Origin: Chitinophagales bacterium
GTDB taxonomy: Bacteria > Bacteroidota > Bacteroidia > Chitinophagales > Chitinophagaceae
Direction of reading: 5' to 3'
Assembly (NCBI GenBank): GCA_017303835.1
Contig: JAFLBI010000001.1
Location: 1,178,001-1,242,000 of the forward strand
Length of the DNA: 64,000 nucleotides
Shown: positions 1-8,986 of the stretch, piece by piece
Layout: each line of letters begins with the position of its first letter
How positions within the stretch are numbered: position 1 is the stretch's first letter
The notes under the pieces: generated by a model
What the model was told of the DNA's origin: nothing
What the model saw: only the letters and a program-made list of their open reading frames with translations
Databases searched by the model: none
Made by a program: the position numbers and the translations under genes

Positions 1-530
1 TCATTTCTTGAATTCTGAACTCTTTTGATTGAATCAGCACCAGTTTCAACAAAACCTGCTTCTTTTAAGTCAACCAAGAATGAATCAGCTTCAGCAATTA
101 CATTTTTTAATGAATCAATTTTCGCCGGATTTTTCTCATTGGCTAATGCCAACCGAGCCGTCTGCAAAGCCATTTCTTTTCTTCTGCCTTCTTCAAACTC
201 TTCATTCAATCCTGAGGTAAAAAAATTGAAAATTAACAGAAAGAAAATAGCCGAGGTAAAAATGTACATCCTAATAGGATTCAGATAAGCGAGTCTTCTA
301 CCCCGCATGTATTCCTTGGTAAGAAACCCAGGCCTGAACAGCAAGTATTTTACAGATTCAAAAAACTTACCATCAAAATGAAAAAGATCAAAAATGAAAT
401 GCTGGATCAAGGCCCAGAATGACTCATGAGGCTCTGTATTCTCCTGACCGCAGATATGGCAATAACGGCCCTGCACCTGGGCACCGCAATTAAGACAATC
501 TTTGTCCTTTCTTTCTTTAAGATGTGACAC
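1..530 (-). CDS. DUF3667 zinc-ribbon membrane protein (3' end outside window)
   Basis: This is the N-terminal part of a membrane protein that runs off the window edge; about 176 codons are visible. A zinc ribbon opens the protein, with CLNC at residues 12-15 and CHIC at 24-27, followed by GQE. The motifs EYMRGRR and PIRMY lead into a hydrophobic segment at about residues 88-105. This arrangement is typical of the DUF3667 family, common in Bacteroidota and of unknown function. The start is GTG at 530: the frame closes upstream at 582-584 with no ATG between, and MSHLKER is the usual family beginning. The visible C-terminal part after the membrane segment is charged and helical. Confidence 0.85.
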   Translation of the reverse strand, partial: MSHLKERKDKDCLNCGAQVQGRYCHICGQENTEPHESFWALIQHFIFDLFHFDGKFFESVKYLLFRPGFLTKEYMRGRRLAYLNPIRMYIFTSAIFFLLIFNFFTSGLNEEFEEGRRKEMALQTARLALANEKNPAKIDSLKNVIAEADSFLVDLKEAGFVETGADSIKRVQNSRN

Positions 531-641
531 CTGTGAATATTTGTCTAAAAATAATGAACAATCTGCTTGAACTCGGGCATCTTATGAACATGCGCTTTTT
601 TGTTCAGAATTATGCCCTTACTTTGATACAAACAGGGAATT

Positions 642-1478
642 ATGCGTCTTTTGGTAGGATTATGCCTGGTTTTATTGGTTTCAGGAACTGAAGCACAGTA
701 TTACTACAACGATATTCTGGCTACAACCCAAGCCAGCAAACGTTTTGCCAACCTCAGAAAGAACCAAGTAATCAAGATTGTAGCCAAGAGCCTTGATGCC
801 AATAATGAGCCGACTGCAGGCTTTTTATTAGAAGAAGAGCTGGCTGAAGATGGTCGTACCCTGATTACCAAAACCGCTACTACTGATGGGCGTGCAACAC
901 TCACCAAAACCACTTTTTTCAACAATAAGATTCGAAGAAATGAAACTGCCTATCCGGGCATGGAAGTAAGAACAGATTATCAATACGATGAGAAAGGCAG
1001 ATTGATTAGGATAAACTCCAGCACCAATGATACTTCTTTGAAAAAAGGTGCAGCAGAGTCCCATTTATGGACCTATGATGCTGCAGGCTTACCTGCACAA
1101 ATGCTGAATATCAGAAATGTTACCGATACAACCATTATAGAATTCATCAAAGACTCAAGCGGACAGGTAGTGGAAGAAAGATGGAAAAGAAAGAACAGAC
1201 TGATTGAAACCTATTATTATTACTACGACTCCAAAAACCAGCTAACAGATATCGTTCGGTTTGATCAACGCGCGAGCAAGCTTTTACCTGATTTGCTTTT
1301 CGACTTCGATGAGAAAGGACAGATAGCTACTTTAACCCAAAGAATGGGCAATGGTCCTGCATACCTTGTCTGGAAATATCAGTATCTAGCCAACGGTCTA
1401 AAAGAAAAAGAATATTGCTTTGATAAACAAAAGCAGCTAGTTGCAACTATCCTCTATCAATACAAGATGGAGAAATAG
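642..1478 (+). CDS. Secreted YD-repeat-like hypothetical protein
   Basis: The 278-residue product begins with a clear signal peptide (hydrophobic residues 3-14, likely cleavage after TEA near residue 18), so it should be exported. The rest consists of short beta-type units built around Y/F-x-Y/F-D-x-x-G-x-L, for example YQYDEKGRL, WTYDAAGLP, YYYDSKNQL and FDFDEKGQI. These resemble single YD/RHS repeats without the toxin or core domains of full RHS proteins. Such proteins are frequent in Chitinophagaceae and their function is unknown. The gene converges on ilvA with only four bases between the two stop codons, so the 3' ends of the two transcripts probably overlap. Confidence 0.8.
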   Translation: MRLLVGLCLVLLVSGTEAQYYYNDILATTQASKRFANLRKNQVIKIVAKSLDANNEPTAGFLLEEELAEDGRTLITKTATTDGRATLTKTTFFNNKIRRNETAYPGMEVRTDYQYDEKGRLIRINSSTNDTSLKKGAAESHLWTYDAAGLPAQMLNIRNVTDTTIIEFIKDSSGQVVEERWKRKNRLIETYYYYYDSKNQLTDIVRFDQRASKLLPDLLFDFDEKGQIATLTQRMGNGPAYLVWKYQYLANGLKEKEYCFDKQKQLVATILYQYKMEK

Positions 1479-1482
1479 ACTT

Positions 1483-2733
1483 TTATACGAAATAGCTGAA
1501 AAGCTGATTGTCTTTATTGATTTCAGTATAATCTACTTGATAAGCCAGCATCCTTTCTAAGAGTGGGTGATAATCCTCTTTCCTACTCAATTCAATACCT
1601 ACTAATGCAGGCCCGGTTTCCTTATTGTGCTTCTGCATATACTCAAAACGAGTGATATCATCATTCGGACCAAGTACATTGTTGACAAAATCCTTCAATG
1701 CACCTGGTCTTTGTGCAAAGCTGATGAGGAAATAATGTTTTAATCCTTCATACTGCAGTGATCTTTCTTTAATCTCCTGCATGCGATCAATATCGTTATT
1801 ACTACCGCTAACCACACAAACAACTGTTTTACCCGCAATCTTATCTGCGTATTGCTCCAATGCAGTAATGGCTAAAGCTCCTGCAGGTTCCACTACAATT
1901 GCATCCTCATTGTAGAGGTTCAGTATGGTTGAGCAAACAGCACCTTCTTGCACCAATAACATATCATCCAACACTTCTTTACAGTATTGGAAAGTCAGTT
2001 CGCCTACCCGCTTTACCGATGCACCATCTACAAAACGATCAATATCGTCCAGGGTAACTGGTGCACCATAATCTAAAGCATTTTTCATTGATGGAGCACC
2101 TGCAGGTTCTACACCAATAATTTTTACTGCCGGCGCAAAAGTGGCACAATAAGTACCCATACCCGCCGCTAAACCACCACCACCAACCGGTACAAAGAGG
2201 TAATCGAATTGAGGTAGCTCCTCAAGCACTTCTGCGGCAACTGTTGCTTGTCCCTCAATACTTGCCGGATGATCAAAGGGTGGCACAAAGACCATTTCAT
2301 GCTTGCTTGCATAAGCTTTAGCTGCTGTAGCGCAATCATCGAATGTATCACCACTGAGTACGATCTCCACGCAGCCGTCGCCAAACATAATAGTTTGTCT
2401 GATTTTCTGTTTGGGTGTAATCACCGGCATAAAAATCACCCCCCTTACACCCAATGCTTTGCATGAATAGGCGAAACCCTGTGCATGATTGCCCGCACTG
2501 GCGCATACAGCTCCATTGGCAATGGTTTGCTGATCCAATGCACACATGAGGTTATATGCGCCTCTTAACTTGTAAGAACGGACAACTTGCAAGTCTTCTC
2601 TTTTCAGGTATACATGCGCACCGTATTTTTTACTCAGGGTTTGGCTATAAGTGAGCGGAGTTTTCCGCACAACAGCTGCCACCCTTTTTTTGGCTGCTTC
2701 AAAATCCAATGCCGGTTGCACTAGGGTTTGCAT
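1483..2733 (-). CDS. ilvA: Threonine ammonia-lyase (biosynthetic)
   Basis: The enzyme deaminates threonine to 2-oxobutanoate, the committed step towards isoleucine, in the cytoplasm. The fold-type II PLP domain has the lysine in RSYKLRGAYN (Lys55) and the phosphate-binding glycine loop PVGGGGLAAG near residue 182. At 416 residues it matches the shorter IlvA form with one C-terminal ACT-like regulatory domain (about residues 330-416, beginning after GLKHYFLISF), rather than the roughly 510-residue enterobacterial form with two. It is the last gene of the ilvE-D-B-N-C-A run and starts one base after ilvC ends, so co-transcription is very likely. A catabolic threonine dehydratase is less likely given the operon and the ACT-like domain. 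Confidence 0.95.
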   Translation of the reverse strand: MQTLVQPALDFEAAKKRVAAVVRKTPLTYSQTLSKKYGAHVYLKREDLQVVRSYKLRGAYNLMCALDQQTIANGAVCASAGNHAQGFAYSCKALGVRGVIFMPVITPKQKIRQTIMFGDGCVEIVLSGDTFDDCATAAKAYASKHEMVFVPPFDHPASIEGQATVAAEVLEELPQFDYLFVPVGGGGLAAGMGTYCATFAPAVKIIGVEPAGAPSMKNALDYGAPVTLDDIDRFVDGASVKRVGELTFQYCKEVLDDMLLVQEGAVCSTILNLYNEDAIVVEPAGALAITALEQYADKIAGKTVVCVVSGSNNDIDRMQEIKERSLQYEGLKHYFLISFAQRPGALKDFVNNVLGPNDDITRFEYMQKHNKETGPALVGIELSRKEDYHPLLERMLAYQVDYTEINKDNQLFSYFV

Positions 2734-2734
2734 A

Positions 2735-3790
2735 CTACTTGGGTTCTTGATTCTCAGGACGCAGGCTTCTTACCGTTTTACCGGCCTGCCACATTTCACT
2801 ATTGCGTAGTTCTGCTAATTCAACTTCTAACTTTTCTCTATAATCAGGCTGACTGTTAGAATCAATAGAACGTTGGGATTCTTTACCAGCTGCTACACTA
2901 TCATATAATTCATTAAAGACAGGTAAAGTAGCATCCTTAAATTTCTTCCACCAATCCAAAGCGCCACGTTGTGCAGTAGTAGAACAGTTGGCATACATCC
3001 AATCCATTCCATTTTCAGCAACCAATGGCATCAAAGACTGTGTCAGTTCTTCCACCGTTTCGTTGAATGCTTCAGAAGGTGAATGTCCACGATCGCGCAA
3101 AACCTGGTACTGCGCTGCAAAAATGCCTTGAATAGCACCCATCAAAGTACCACGCTCACCTGTTAAATCGCTATAGACTTCTTTACGAAAATCTGTTTCA
3201 AACAAATAGCCACTACCAATGGCAATACCCAATGCAATCACTCGATCAAACGCTTTACCTGTTGCATCCTGATAAATTGCATAACTACTGTTCAAGCCCC
3301 TACCCTGCAAAAACATTCTACGCAGCGAAGTACCGGAGCCCTTGGGTGCAACGAGAAATACATCCACATCTTTAGGGGGTATAATACCTGTCTGCTCATT
3401 AAAGGTAACACCAAAGCCATGTGAGAAATACAAGGCTTTACCTGCTGTCAAGTGCTTTTGCACAGTTGGCCATAACTGTATCTGCGCAGCATCGCTCAAC
3501 AAATAACAAATAATCGTACCGCGCTGCAATGCCTCTTCAATATCAAATAGCGTTTCGCCGGGTACAAAACCGTCGCGCACTGCTTTATCCCAGCTGGCAG
3601 AGTTTTTACGCTGACCAACGATCACGTTGATGCCATTTTCCTTTTGATTGAGCGCCTGACCAGGACCCTGTACGCCATAGCCAATCACTGCAACTACATC
3701 ATCTTTTAATACTTGCTGTGCTTTTGCCAGTGGAAATTCTTCTCTTGTTACAACGTTTTCTTGTACACCGCCGAAATTCAATGTTGCCAT
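2735..3790 (-). CDS. ilvC: Ketol-acid reductoisomerase
   Basis: This enzyme isomerises and reduces acetolactate or acetohydroxybutyrate to the dihydroxy acids, the second common step of isoleucine/valine synthesis. The Rossmann motif GYGVQGPG sits near residue 37, followed by GQRKNSASW, the loop that usually reads the NADPH phosphate. The metal-binding region contains DLTGERGTLMGA and the C-terminal knotted domain follows. At 351 residues it is close to class I enzymes (about 330) and well short of the class II E. coli enzyme (about 490). The VQGPGQALN sequence is more like plant/fungal-type enzymes than the usual bacterial GSQGHA form. It lies between ilvN and ilvA; the gap to ilvN is unusually long (75 bases) because of a repeat. 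Confidence 0.95.
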   Translation of the reverse strand: MATLNFGGVQENVVTREEFPLAKAQQVLKDDVVAVIGYGVQGPGQALNQKENGINVIVGQRKNSASWDKAVRDGFVPGETLFDIEEALQRGTIICYLLSDAAQIQLWPTVQKHLTAGKALYFSHGFGVTFNEQTGIIPPKDVDVFLVAPKGSGTSLRRMFLQGRGLNSSYAIYQDATGKAFDRVIALGIAIGSGYLFETDFRKEVYSDLTGERGTLMGAIQGIFAAQYQVLRDRGHSPSEAFNETVEELTQSLMPLVAENGMDWMYANCSTTAQRGALDWWKKFKDATLPVFNELYDSVAAGKESQRSIDSNSQPDYREKLEVELAELRNSEMWQAGKTVRSLRPENQEPK

Positions 3791-3810
3791 ATAGTTGTTT
3801 TAATGGTTGA

Positions 3811-3862
3811 GTGAATCAATGATAGAATGAGTGAATGATAGGATGATTGAATGATAGAATTG
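3811..3862. repeat. 16-bp-period AT-rich repeat between ilvN and ilvC
   Basis: The unit ATGATAGAATGAGTGA at 3819-3834 is followed by a near copy, ATGATAGGATGATTGA (3835-3850), then a partial copy from 3851 and a degenerate partial copy before 3819. The same 16-mer, with a single final-base change, occurs at 54391-54422. It fills almost the whole 75-base gap in an operon whose other gaps are 18 bases or less. Function is unknown. Confidence 0.8.
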
Positions 3863-3865
3863 AGG

Positions 3866-4426
3866 TTAGAGTTCTATAGTTAAAGAATCTGCTGCAGGGT
3901 GAATGGCTTCAAACTCACGGAGTTTTTCATGAAAGCCCCTGCTGGCTTTGATGATGGCTACACGCGCAGATCTAACAAATTCAATTAAGCCAAAAGGTTC
4001 AAGTACTTCGATTAGCTTATCCGTTTCCTCTCTATGACCAGTAGTTTCAAAAACTGTATAGTCTTTACGAATGACAACAGCTCTTGCACCATATTCTCTG
4101 AGTAAGCGTTCAACTTTCACCTTCTCTGCAATTTCATCCGTAGAAACTTTATACAAAGCCAATTCCTGCCACACAATTTCATCAGGTGTATTGTAATAGG
4201 CTTTTAATACTTCTACCTGCTTTTCAATTTGACGAACAAGCTTTTTTACATTGACTTCAGTTTCAAAAATGACAATCGTGAAACGGTGAATGCCATCCAC
4301 TTCCGATGGAGAAGTATTCAAACTCTCAATATTGATCTTTCGTCTACTGAAAATGATAGCGATTCTGCTGAGCAGACCCACATGATTCTCCGTATACACC
4401 GTGATTGTATATTCTTGCTTTTCCAT
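3866..4426 (-). CDS. ilvN: Acetolactate synthase regulatory (small) subunit
   Basis: The 186-residue protein is the valine-sensing regulatory subunit that binds and activates the IlvB catalytic subunit. An N-terminal ACT domain is seen in EYTITVYTENHVGLLSRIA and the following INIESL, at about residues 4-80. A second ACT-like half occupies the C-terminus (VFETTGHREETDKLIEVL onwards). Length is in the range of IlvH-type subunits (about 160-190) and longer than the E. coli IlvN type (about 96). It begins four bases after the ilvB stop, so the two subunits are likely made in balance from one transcript. The symbol ilvH would serve equally well. Confidence 0.95.
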   Translation of the reverse strand: MEKQEYTITVYTENHVGLLSRIAIIFSRRKINIESLNTSPSEVDGIHRFTIVIFETEVNVKKLVRQIEKQVEVLKAYYNTPDEIVWQELALYKVSTDEIAEKVKVERLLREYGARAVVIRKDYTVFETTGHREETDKLIEVLEPFGLIEFVRSARVAIIKASRGFHEKLREFEAIHPAADSLTIEL

Positions 4427-4430
4427 ACGT

Positions 4431-6155
4431 TTATTTTAACCTGATTTCAGCTACACCACAACCCTGTGGCACCATCGGAAACACATTATTCTCCTTACCT
4501 ACCATTACTTCCAGCAAGTATGCATCCTGATGCGCCAACATAGTTTCTAATGCAGCTCGAAGTGACGCTCGCTCAGCTACTTTTTGTCCATCGATATAAT
4601 ATCCTTTGGCTACCTGTACAAAATCGGGTGATTCAATATTGACAAAAGAGTATCGCTTATCATGAAAGAGTTGTTGCCACTGACGCACCATGCCTAGAAA
4701 TTGGTTATTGAGGATGAGTATTTTCACAGGCACTTTACTTTGCATGATGGTACCCAATTCTTGAATAGTCATTTGTACACCACCATCGCCAATAACAGCA
4801 ATCACCTCTCTTTCAGGTGCACCCAGCTTGGCGCCAATTGCAGCAGGTAATGCAAACCCCATCGTACCCAAACCACCAGAAGTGATATTACTTTTTGATT
4901 GCTGATATTTAGCATACCTACAAGCCACCATTTGGTGCTGGCCTACATCGGTCACAATTATCGCTTCACCATTGGTAATTTCATTAACTGTTCTAATGAC
5001 CTCGCCCATGGTAAGCTGACCAGATTCAGGAAAGAGCTCCTGCTCTATCACTACTTCATGTTCTTTTAACGCGAGTTCATGAAACTTCGCCAACCAATCG
5101 CTGTGGTCATGCTTTTGTAAACGCTCAGTCAACAATGGCAGAGTCTCCTTACAATCGCCCCACACAGGTACTGTTGTGGGGACCATCTTATCAATCTCTG
5201 CAGGATCGATATCTAAATGAATAATCTTCGCCTGCTTTGCATAACGATCTAATCTTCCGGTAACACGATCATCAAAGCGCATTCCTACTGCAATCAATAC
5301 ATCGCATTCATTCGTAAGTACATTAGGCGCATAATTGCCATGCATACCCAACATCCCAACACCCAAAGGATGATCGGTTGGCAATGCACTCATACCCATA
5401 ATAGTCCAAGCAGCAGGGAAACCACCTTTTTCAATAAATGCTTTGAACTCGGCTTCTGCCTTGCCCAGAATTACACCCTGTCCAAAAATCACAAAAGGCT
5501 TCTTAGCAGAATTGATCAGCGCTGCAGCTGCATCAATAAACTCTACACGTACATGTGGCTTTGGGCGATAACTTCTTATATGCTCACACTTGGTGTATCC
5601 TTGCCATTCAAAAGTCTTGAGCTGTGCATCTTTGGTGATATCTACCAGAACTGGTCCCGGTCTACCACTGGAAGCAATATAAAAAGCTTTAGCTAGTACA
5701 GCTGGAATCTCTTCCGGATTGGTTACTTGATAATTCCACTTTGTTACAGGTGCAGTAATGTTAATCACATCCGTTTCCTGAAATGCATCCGTACCCAATA
5801 AATGAGAAAATACCTGTCCGGTAATACACACAACCGGCGTGCTATCAATCATGGCATCAGCCAAACCAGTTACCAAATTGGTAGCACCTGGTCCACTGGT
5901 AGCAAAGACTACACCAGTTTTTCCAGAAGCACGTGCAAAACCTTGTGCAGCATGAATCGCGCCCTGCTCATGTCTGACGAGTATATGTGTCAGTTGCTCA
6001 TTGTAATCATACAATGCATCATAAATAGGCATGATAGCACCACCGGGATAACCAAAAATGGTTTGCACATTTTCCGCAATCAGCGACTCTAATAAAGCCA
6101 CTGAACCACTCACCGTGACTTGTACAGATTTTTCTTGCTCCAATATCGCTTCCAT
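4431..6155 (-). CDS. ilvB: Acetolactate synthase catalytic (large) subunit
   Basis: This ThDP-dependent enzyme condenses pyruvate with pyruvate or 2-oxobutanoate, the first common step of the branched-chain pathway. The N-terminal pyrimidine-binding domain shows GYPGGAIMPIYD and the catalytic glutamate in RHEQGAIHAAQGFAR. The central domain follows, and the C-terminal domain carries the ThDP/Mg signature GDGGVQMTIQELGT. At 574 residues the length is standard for the family. It precedes ilvN by four bases and follows ilvD by 17 bases on the same strand. Catabolic AlsS is unlikely because the small subunit is encoded next door. Confidence 0.96.
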   Translation of the reverse strand: MEAILEQEKSVQVTVSGSVALLESLIAENVQTIFGYPGGAIMPIYDALYDYNEQLTHILVRHEQGAIHAAQGFARASGKTGVVFATSGPGATNLVTGLADAMIDSTPVVCITGQVFSHLLGTDAFQETDVINITAPVTKWNYQVTNPEEIPAVLAKAFYIASSGRPGPVLVDITKDAQLKTFEWQGYTKCEHIRSYRPKPHVRVEFIDAAAALINSAKKPFVIFGQGVILGKAEAEFKAFIEKGGFPAAWTIMGMSALPTDHPLGVGMLGMHGNYAPNVLTNECDVLIAVGMRFDDRVTGRLDRYAKQAKIIHLDIDPAEIDKMVPTTVPVWGDCKETLPLLTERLQKHDHSDWLAKFHELALKEHEVVIEQELFPESGQLTMGEVIRTVNEITNGEAIIVTDVGQHQMVACRYAKYQQSKSNITSGGLGTMGFALPAAIGAKLGAPEREVIAVIGDGGVQMTIQELGTIMQSKVPVKILILNNQFLGMVRQWQQLFHDKRYSFVNIESPDFVQVAKGYYIDGQKVAERASLRAALETMLAHQDAYLLEVMVGKENNVFPMVPQGCGVAEIRLK

Positions 6156-6172
6156 ATTAGCTGATTGATAAT

Positions 6173-7855
6173 TTATTGATCAGTTATACAACCTTCTGCT
6201 GCACTGGCAACAGTTTTGGCATATTTATATAAGAGTCCTTTACTTGCTTTCAAGGCGGGTTGCTTCCAAGCTGCTCTGCGTGATTGAATGACTGCATCAT
6301 CCACTTTCAGTGTAATGGTATTTTGTACTGCATCCAATTCTATGACATCATCATCTTTCACCAAAGCAAGCACGCCGCCATCATATGCTTCAGGTGTGAT
6401 ATGACCAACGACAAATCCATGGGTACCGCCACTAAATCGACCATCTGTAATCAAGGCAACCGATTTACCCAAACCTGCACCAATAATCGCTGATGTAGGC
6501 TTCAACATCTCCGGCATACCCGGACCACCTTTCGGACCAACATAGCGAATCACCACCACATCACCAGCTTTCACTCTACCGCTGGCAATGCCATCAATCA
6601 ATGCGTGCTCCCCATCAAATACGCGCGCAGGCCCAACAAAACGCACTCCCTCTTTACCACTAATTTTTGCAACGCTTCCACCTTCAGCAAGGTTTCCATA
6701 AAGTATCTGTAAATGACCCGTTGCTTTGATAGGTGTTTCCAACGGCTTTACTATTTGCTGCTGCTGAAAATCTAGCGAAGGAATAGATGCTAGATTTTCT
6801 GCGAGCGTCTTTCCTGTTACAGTTAAACAATCACCATTCAGCAAACCCTTTTCCAAGAGATATTTCATCACCGAAGGTAATCCACCATGCTGGTGTAAAT
6901 CCTGCATCAGGTATTTACCGCTAGGCTTGAAATCTGCTAAAACAGGCACTTTATTACTAATTGCTTGTACATCATCCTGAGTTAATGCAATACCCACACT
7001 GTGTGCCATTGCAATCAGGTGCAATACTGCATTGGTGGAGCCCCCCAATACCATGATGACAGTTATCGCATTATCAAATGCAGCCCTCGTCATGATATCA
7101 CTTGGCTTAATATCTTTTTCCAGTAAATACCTCATTGCTCTTCCTGCTGCCAGACACTCTGCTTGCTTTGCTTCACTCAATGCAGGGTTAGAGGAAGAAT
7201 AAGGCAAACTCATACCCAAAGCTTCAATAGCAGCAGCCATCGTATTGGCTGTGTACATACCACCACAAGCACCTGCGCCTGGGCAAGCATGTTGTACAAT
7301 GCCTTTGAAATCTGCTTCACTAAGCTGGCCAGCGATTTTTTGTCCCAATGCTTCAAAAGCAGAGACGATATTGAGTTCTTGTCCGTTATAATGCCCTGGC
7401 GCAATAGTACCGCCATATACCATGATGGCAGGACGGTTCAATCTACCCATCGCGATGATAGAGCCTGGCATATTCTTATCGCAGCCCGGCAAAGCAATCA
7501 ATCCATCATAGTATTGTGCACCACAAACAGCTTCAATAGAATCCGCAATCACATCTCTGCTGATTAGGGAATAGCGCATACCATCAGTACCATTGCTGAT
7601 ACCATCACTCACACCGATGGTGTTGAAAATGAGTCCGACCAAATCATTACTCCATACACCCTGCTTGACTAGCTTAGCCAGATCATTCAAGTGCATGTTA
7701 CAAGTGTTCCCATCATAACCCATACTCACAATACCAACTTGCGCCTTGGCCAAATCAGCTTCTGTTAAGCCGATTCCATACAGCATTGCTTGTGCAGCCG
7801 GCTGTGTAGGATCCTGTGTAATAGTTTTACTGTATTTATTCAATTCCTGACTCAT
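6173..7855 (-). CDS. ilvD: Dihydroxy-acid dehydratase
   Basis: This iron-sulfur enzyme dehydrates the dihydroxy acids to the 2-oxo acids that IlvE transaminates. Cluster-binding cysteines are visible in GCDKNMPG and in the [17 protein letters not shown] block; a C-terminal [14 protein letters not shown] motif is also typical. The 560-residue length fits the IlvD/Edd family, and the operon context excludes a 6-phosphogluconate or sugar-acid dehydratase. Its ATG overlaps the ilvE stop codon by four bases (ATGA type), indicating translational coupling. Confidence 0.96.
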   Translation of the reverse strand: MSQELNKYSKTITQDPTQPAAQAMLYGIGLTEADLAKAQVGIVSMGYDGNTCNMHLNDLAKLVKQGVWSNDLVGLIFNTIGVSDGISNGTDGMRYSLISRDVIADSIEAVCGAQYYDGLIALPGCDKNMPGSIIAMGRLNRPAIMVYGGTIAPGHYNGQELNIVSAFEALGQKIAGQLSEADFKGIVQHACPGAGACGGMYTANTMAAAIEALGMSLPYSSSNPALSEAKQAECLAAGRAMRYLLEKDIKPSDIMTRAAFDNAITVIMVLGGSTNAVLHLIAMAHSVGIALTQDDVQAISNKVPVLADFKPSGKYLMQDLHQHGGLPSVMKYLLEKGLLNGDCLTVTGKTLAENLASIPSLDFQQQQIVKPLETPIKATGHLQILYGNLAEGGSVAKISGKEGVRFVGPARVFDGEHALIDGIASGRVKAGDVVVIRYVGPKGGPGMPEMLKPTSAIIGAGLGKSVALITDGRFSGGTHGFVVGHITPEAYDGGVLALVKDDDVIELDAVQNTITLKVDDAVIQSRRAAWKQPALKASKGLLYKYAKTVASAAEGCITDQ

Positions 7856-8742
7856 GCTTGTACTGTATTAGACTGTTTTTCGAGCACCAAATCCTTATAT
7901 GCTTTTTGTAACTGATACCCAATGGATTGATGCCAAGGCCTAGGAAACACATATTCATCTATTGATTTCCATCCAATCACTTCCGCAGCTGTGCCACAGA
8001 AGAATGCGCTATCAGCTTGTTTTAATGCTTCTGGCGTACATGCAGTTTCCACAACAGGAATGCCTAATTCATTAGCCAGCTCAATGACAGTGGCTCTTGT
8101 AATGCCTGGCAGAATATTACCTAAAGCCGGTGTAAACAATTGTCCGTCTTTTTCGAAGAATACATTAGCACCTGGTCCTTCTGCTACAAAACCATTTGCA
8201 TCTAATAGCAAGGCTTCATCGTAACCATGGTCTTTTGCTTCCTGACAGGCCATGATAGAGTTTACATAATGCCCCGAAACCTTTGCATGCACTTTGAATG
8301 CCTTGGGGTTAGGTCTTTGAAAAGATGAAGTCATCACACGCAGTAATTGCTCACCCAGATAAGCACCCCACTCCCATGCGCCAATCATTAAATGTGAAGC
8401 TTTGGCTTTTTGCAGACTCATATTGGGCGGACAAAACAGCAAAGGCCGTAAATAGGCATTCTTCAATCCGTTGCGTGACAATACCTCATAAGAAATATTG
8501 ATCAATTCTTCAACCGTGTATGCGAAGGGAATACCCACAGCATCTGCACTGTCCTTCATACGTTGATAGTGTGCTTCAGCTTTGAAAATAGCTACTTCGC
8601 CTGCAACGGTTTCATATGCACGGATACCTTCAAAAATAGCATAGCCATAATGCATAGACTGGCTGTACAGATCCGTCTTGGCATCTGCTGCCTTTACATA
8701 CTGACCATCAAAAAACAACACTGTCTGCTCATTGTAATACAT
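7852..8742 (-). CDS. ilvE: Branched-chain amino acid aminotransferase
   Basis: This fold-type IV PLP enzyme makes the final transamination to Ile, Val and Leu. The PLP lysine is likely in KVSGHYVNS, and EGIRAYE near the N-terminus plus GPGANVFF are family signatures. I choose the ATG at 8742 ([14 protein letters not shown]), giving 296 residues. An ATG at 8805 is in frame, but using it would place the start upstream of the terminator hairpin at 8765-8793, and the extra 21 residues are not family-like. This is the first structural gene of the ilv block and the direct target of the leader/terminator ahead of it. The D-amino-acid transaminase and aminodeoxychorismate lyase relatives are excluded by context. 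Confidence 0.93.
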   Translation of the reverse strand: MYYNEQTVLFFDGQYVKAADAKTDLYSQSMHYGYAIFEGIRAYETVAGEVAIFKAEAHYQRMKDSADAVGIPFAYTVEELINISYEVLSRNGLKNAYLRPLLFCPPNMSLQKAKASHLMIGAWEWGAYLGEQLLRVMTSSFQRPNPKAFKVHAKVSGHYVNSIMACQEAKDHGYDEALLLDANGFVAEGPGANVFFEKDGQLFTPALGNILPGITRATVIELANELGIPVVETACTPEALKQADSAFFCGTAAEVIGWKSIDEYVFPRPWHQSIGYQLQKAYKDLVLEKQSNTVQA

Positions 8743-8764
8743 ATCATTCAATTTTGTCCAAAAC

Positions 8765-8793
8765 AAAAAACCCGCCTCTGTGGAGGCGGGTTT
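8765..8793 (-). terminator. Intrinsic terminator in the ilv leader (attenuator)
   Basis: On the minus strand the arms AAACCCGCCTC and GAGGCGGGTTT form an 11-bp stem with a CACA loop, ending in a run of six T. It lies 25 bases downstream of the leader-peptide stop and about 22 bases upstream of the ilvE ATG, so it can only act before the ilv structural genes. The 5' arm can pair instead with 8831-8839, which would prevent the hairpin. Confidence 0.9.
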
Positions 8794-8839
8794 GCTATGT
8801 TTCAAGTACGTTACTTTTTACAAGACTTGGCCACCTCCA
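8781..8839 (-). promoter_or_regulatory. Predicted antiterminator pairing in the ilv leader
   Basis: On the minus-strand RNA, UGGAGGUGG (8839 to 8831, inside the last codons of the leader peptide) is complementary to CCGCCUCCA (8789 to 8781, the 5' arm of the terminator). This gives nine continuous pairs including one G-U. The two pairings are mutually exclusive. A ribosome stalled at the Ile run would leave the first segment free; one that reaches the stop codon would cover it. This is read directly from the sequence and not folded computationally. Confidence 0.7.
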
Positions 8840-8919
8840 TGGAGCACAGGAATAATAATGACAGCAATAATGATTACTGATATAATTGTTGCAATAGTAT
8901 ATGTCCTGTTGTTCATCAT
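8818..8919 (-). CDS. Predicted ilv leader peptide (33 aa)
   Basis: This frame starts at tandem ATG codons (8919 and 8916) and ends with TAA at 8818-8820. Residues 9-26 are almost entirely Ile, Val or Leu: 9 Ile, 4 Val and 2 Leu occur in the whole peptide, with two blocks of three consecutive Ile codons. The second block is followed by P-V-L-H-G-G-G. Established knowledge: the E. coli ilv operon leader peptide is similarly built, with a run of Val and Ile ending in IIIPP and a Gly-rich tail. The peptide sits between a consensus promoter and an intrinsic terminator just before ilvE. A small membrane peptide is the alternative reading, since residues 9-26 are hydrophobic enough to span a membrane. 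The regulatory role is inference from layout. Confidence 0.8.
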   Translation of the reverse strand: MMNNRTYTIATIISVIIIAVIIIPVLHGGGQVL

Positions 8920-8936
8920 GTCTGTGACGAGTGAAA

Positions 8937-8967
8937 CAAATATAACCACCTCATTGGTGAATACAAA
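8937..8967 (-). promoter_or_regulatory. Bacteroidota-type promoter of the ilv operon
   Basis: On the minus strand TTTG (8967-8964) is followed by 19 bases and TATATTTG (8944-8937), an exact match to the Bacteroidota -33 TTTG / -7 TAnnTTTG consensus and spacing. It lies 20 bases after the leuB stop codon. Transcription would start near 8930-8933, only about 11-14 bases before the leader-peptide ATG. Confidence 0.8.
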
Positions 8968-8986
8968 GAACTAATTTTTATTGATC

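Noticed and set aside
8743..8805. Upstream extension of ilvE to an ATG at 8805 (317 residues)
   Set aside because: It would begin upstream of the intrinsic terminator and include its stem, and the added residues are not family-like. [14 protein letters not shown] at 8742 is a normal IlvE beginning.
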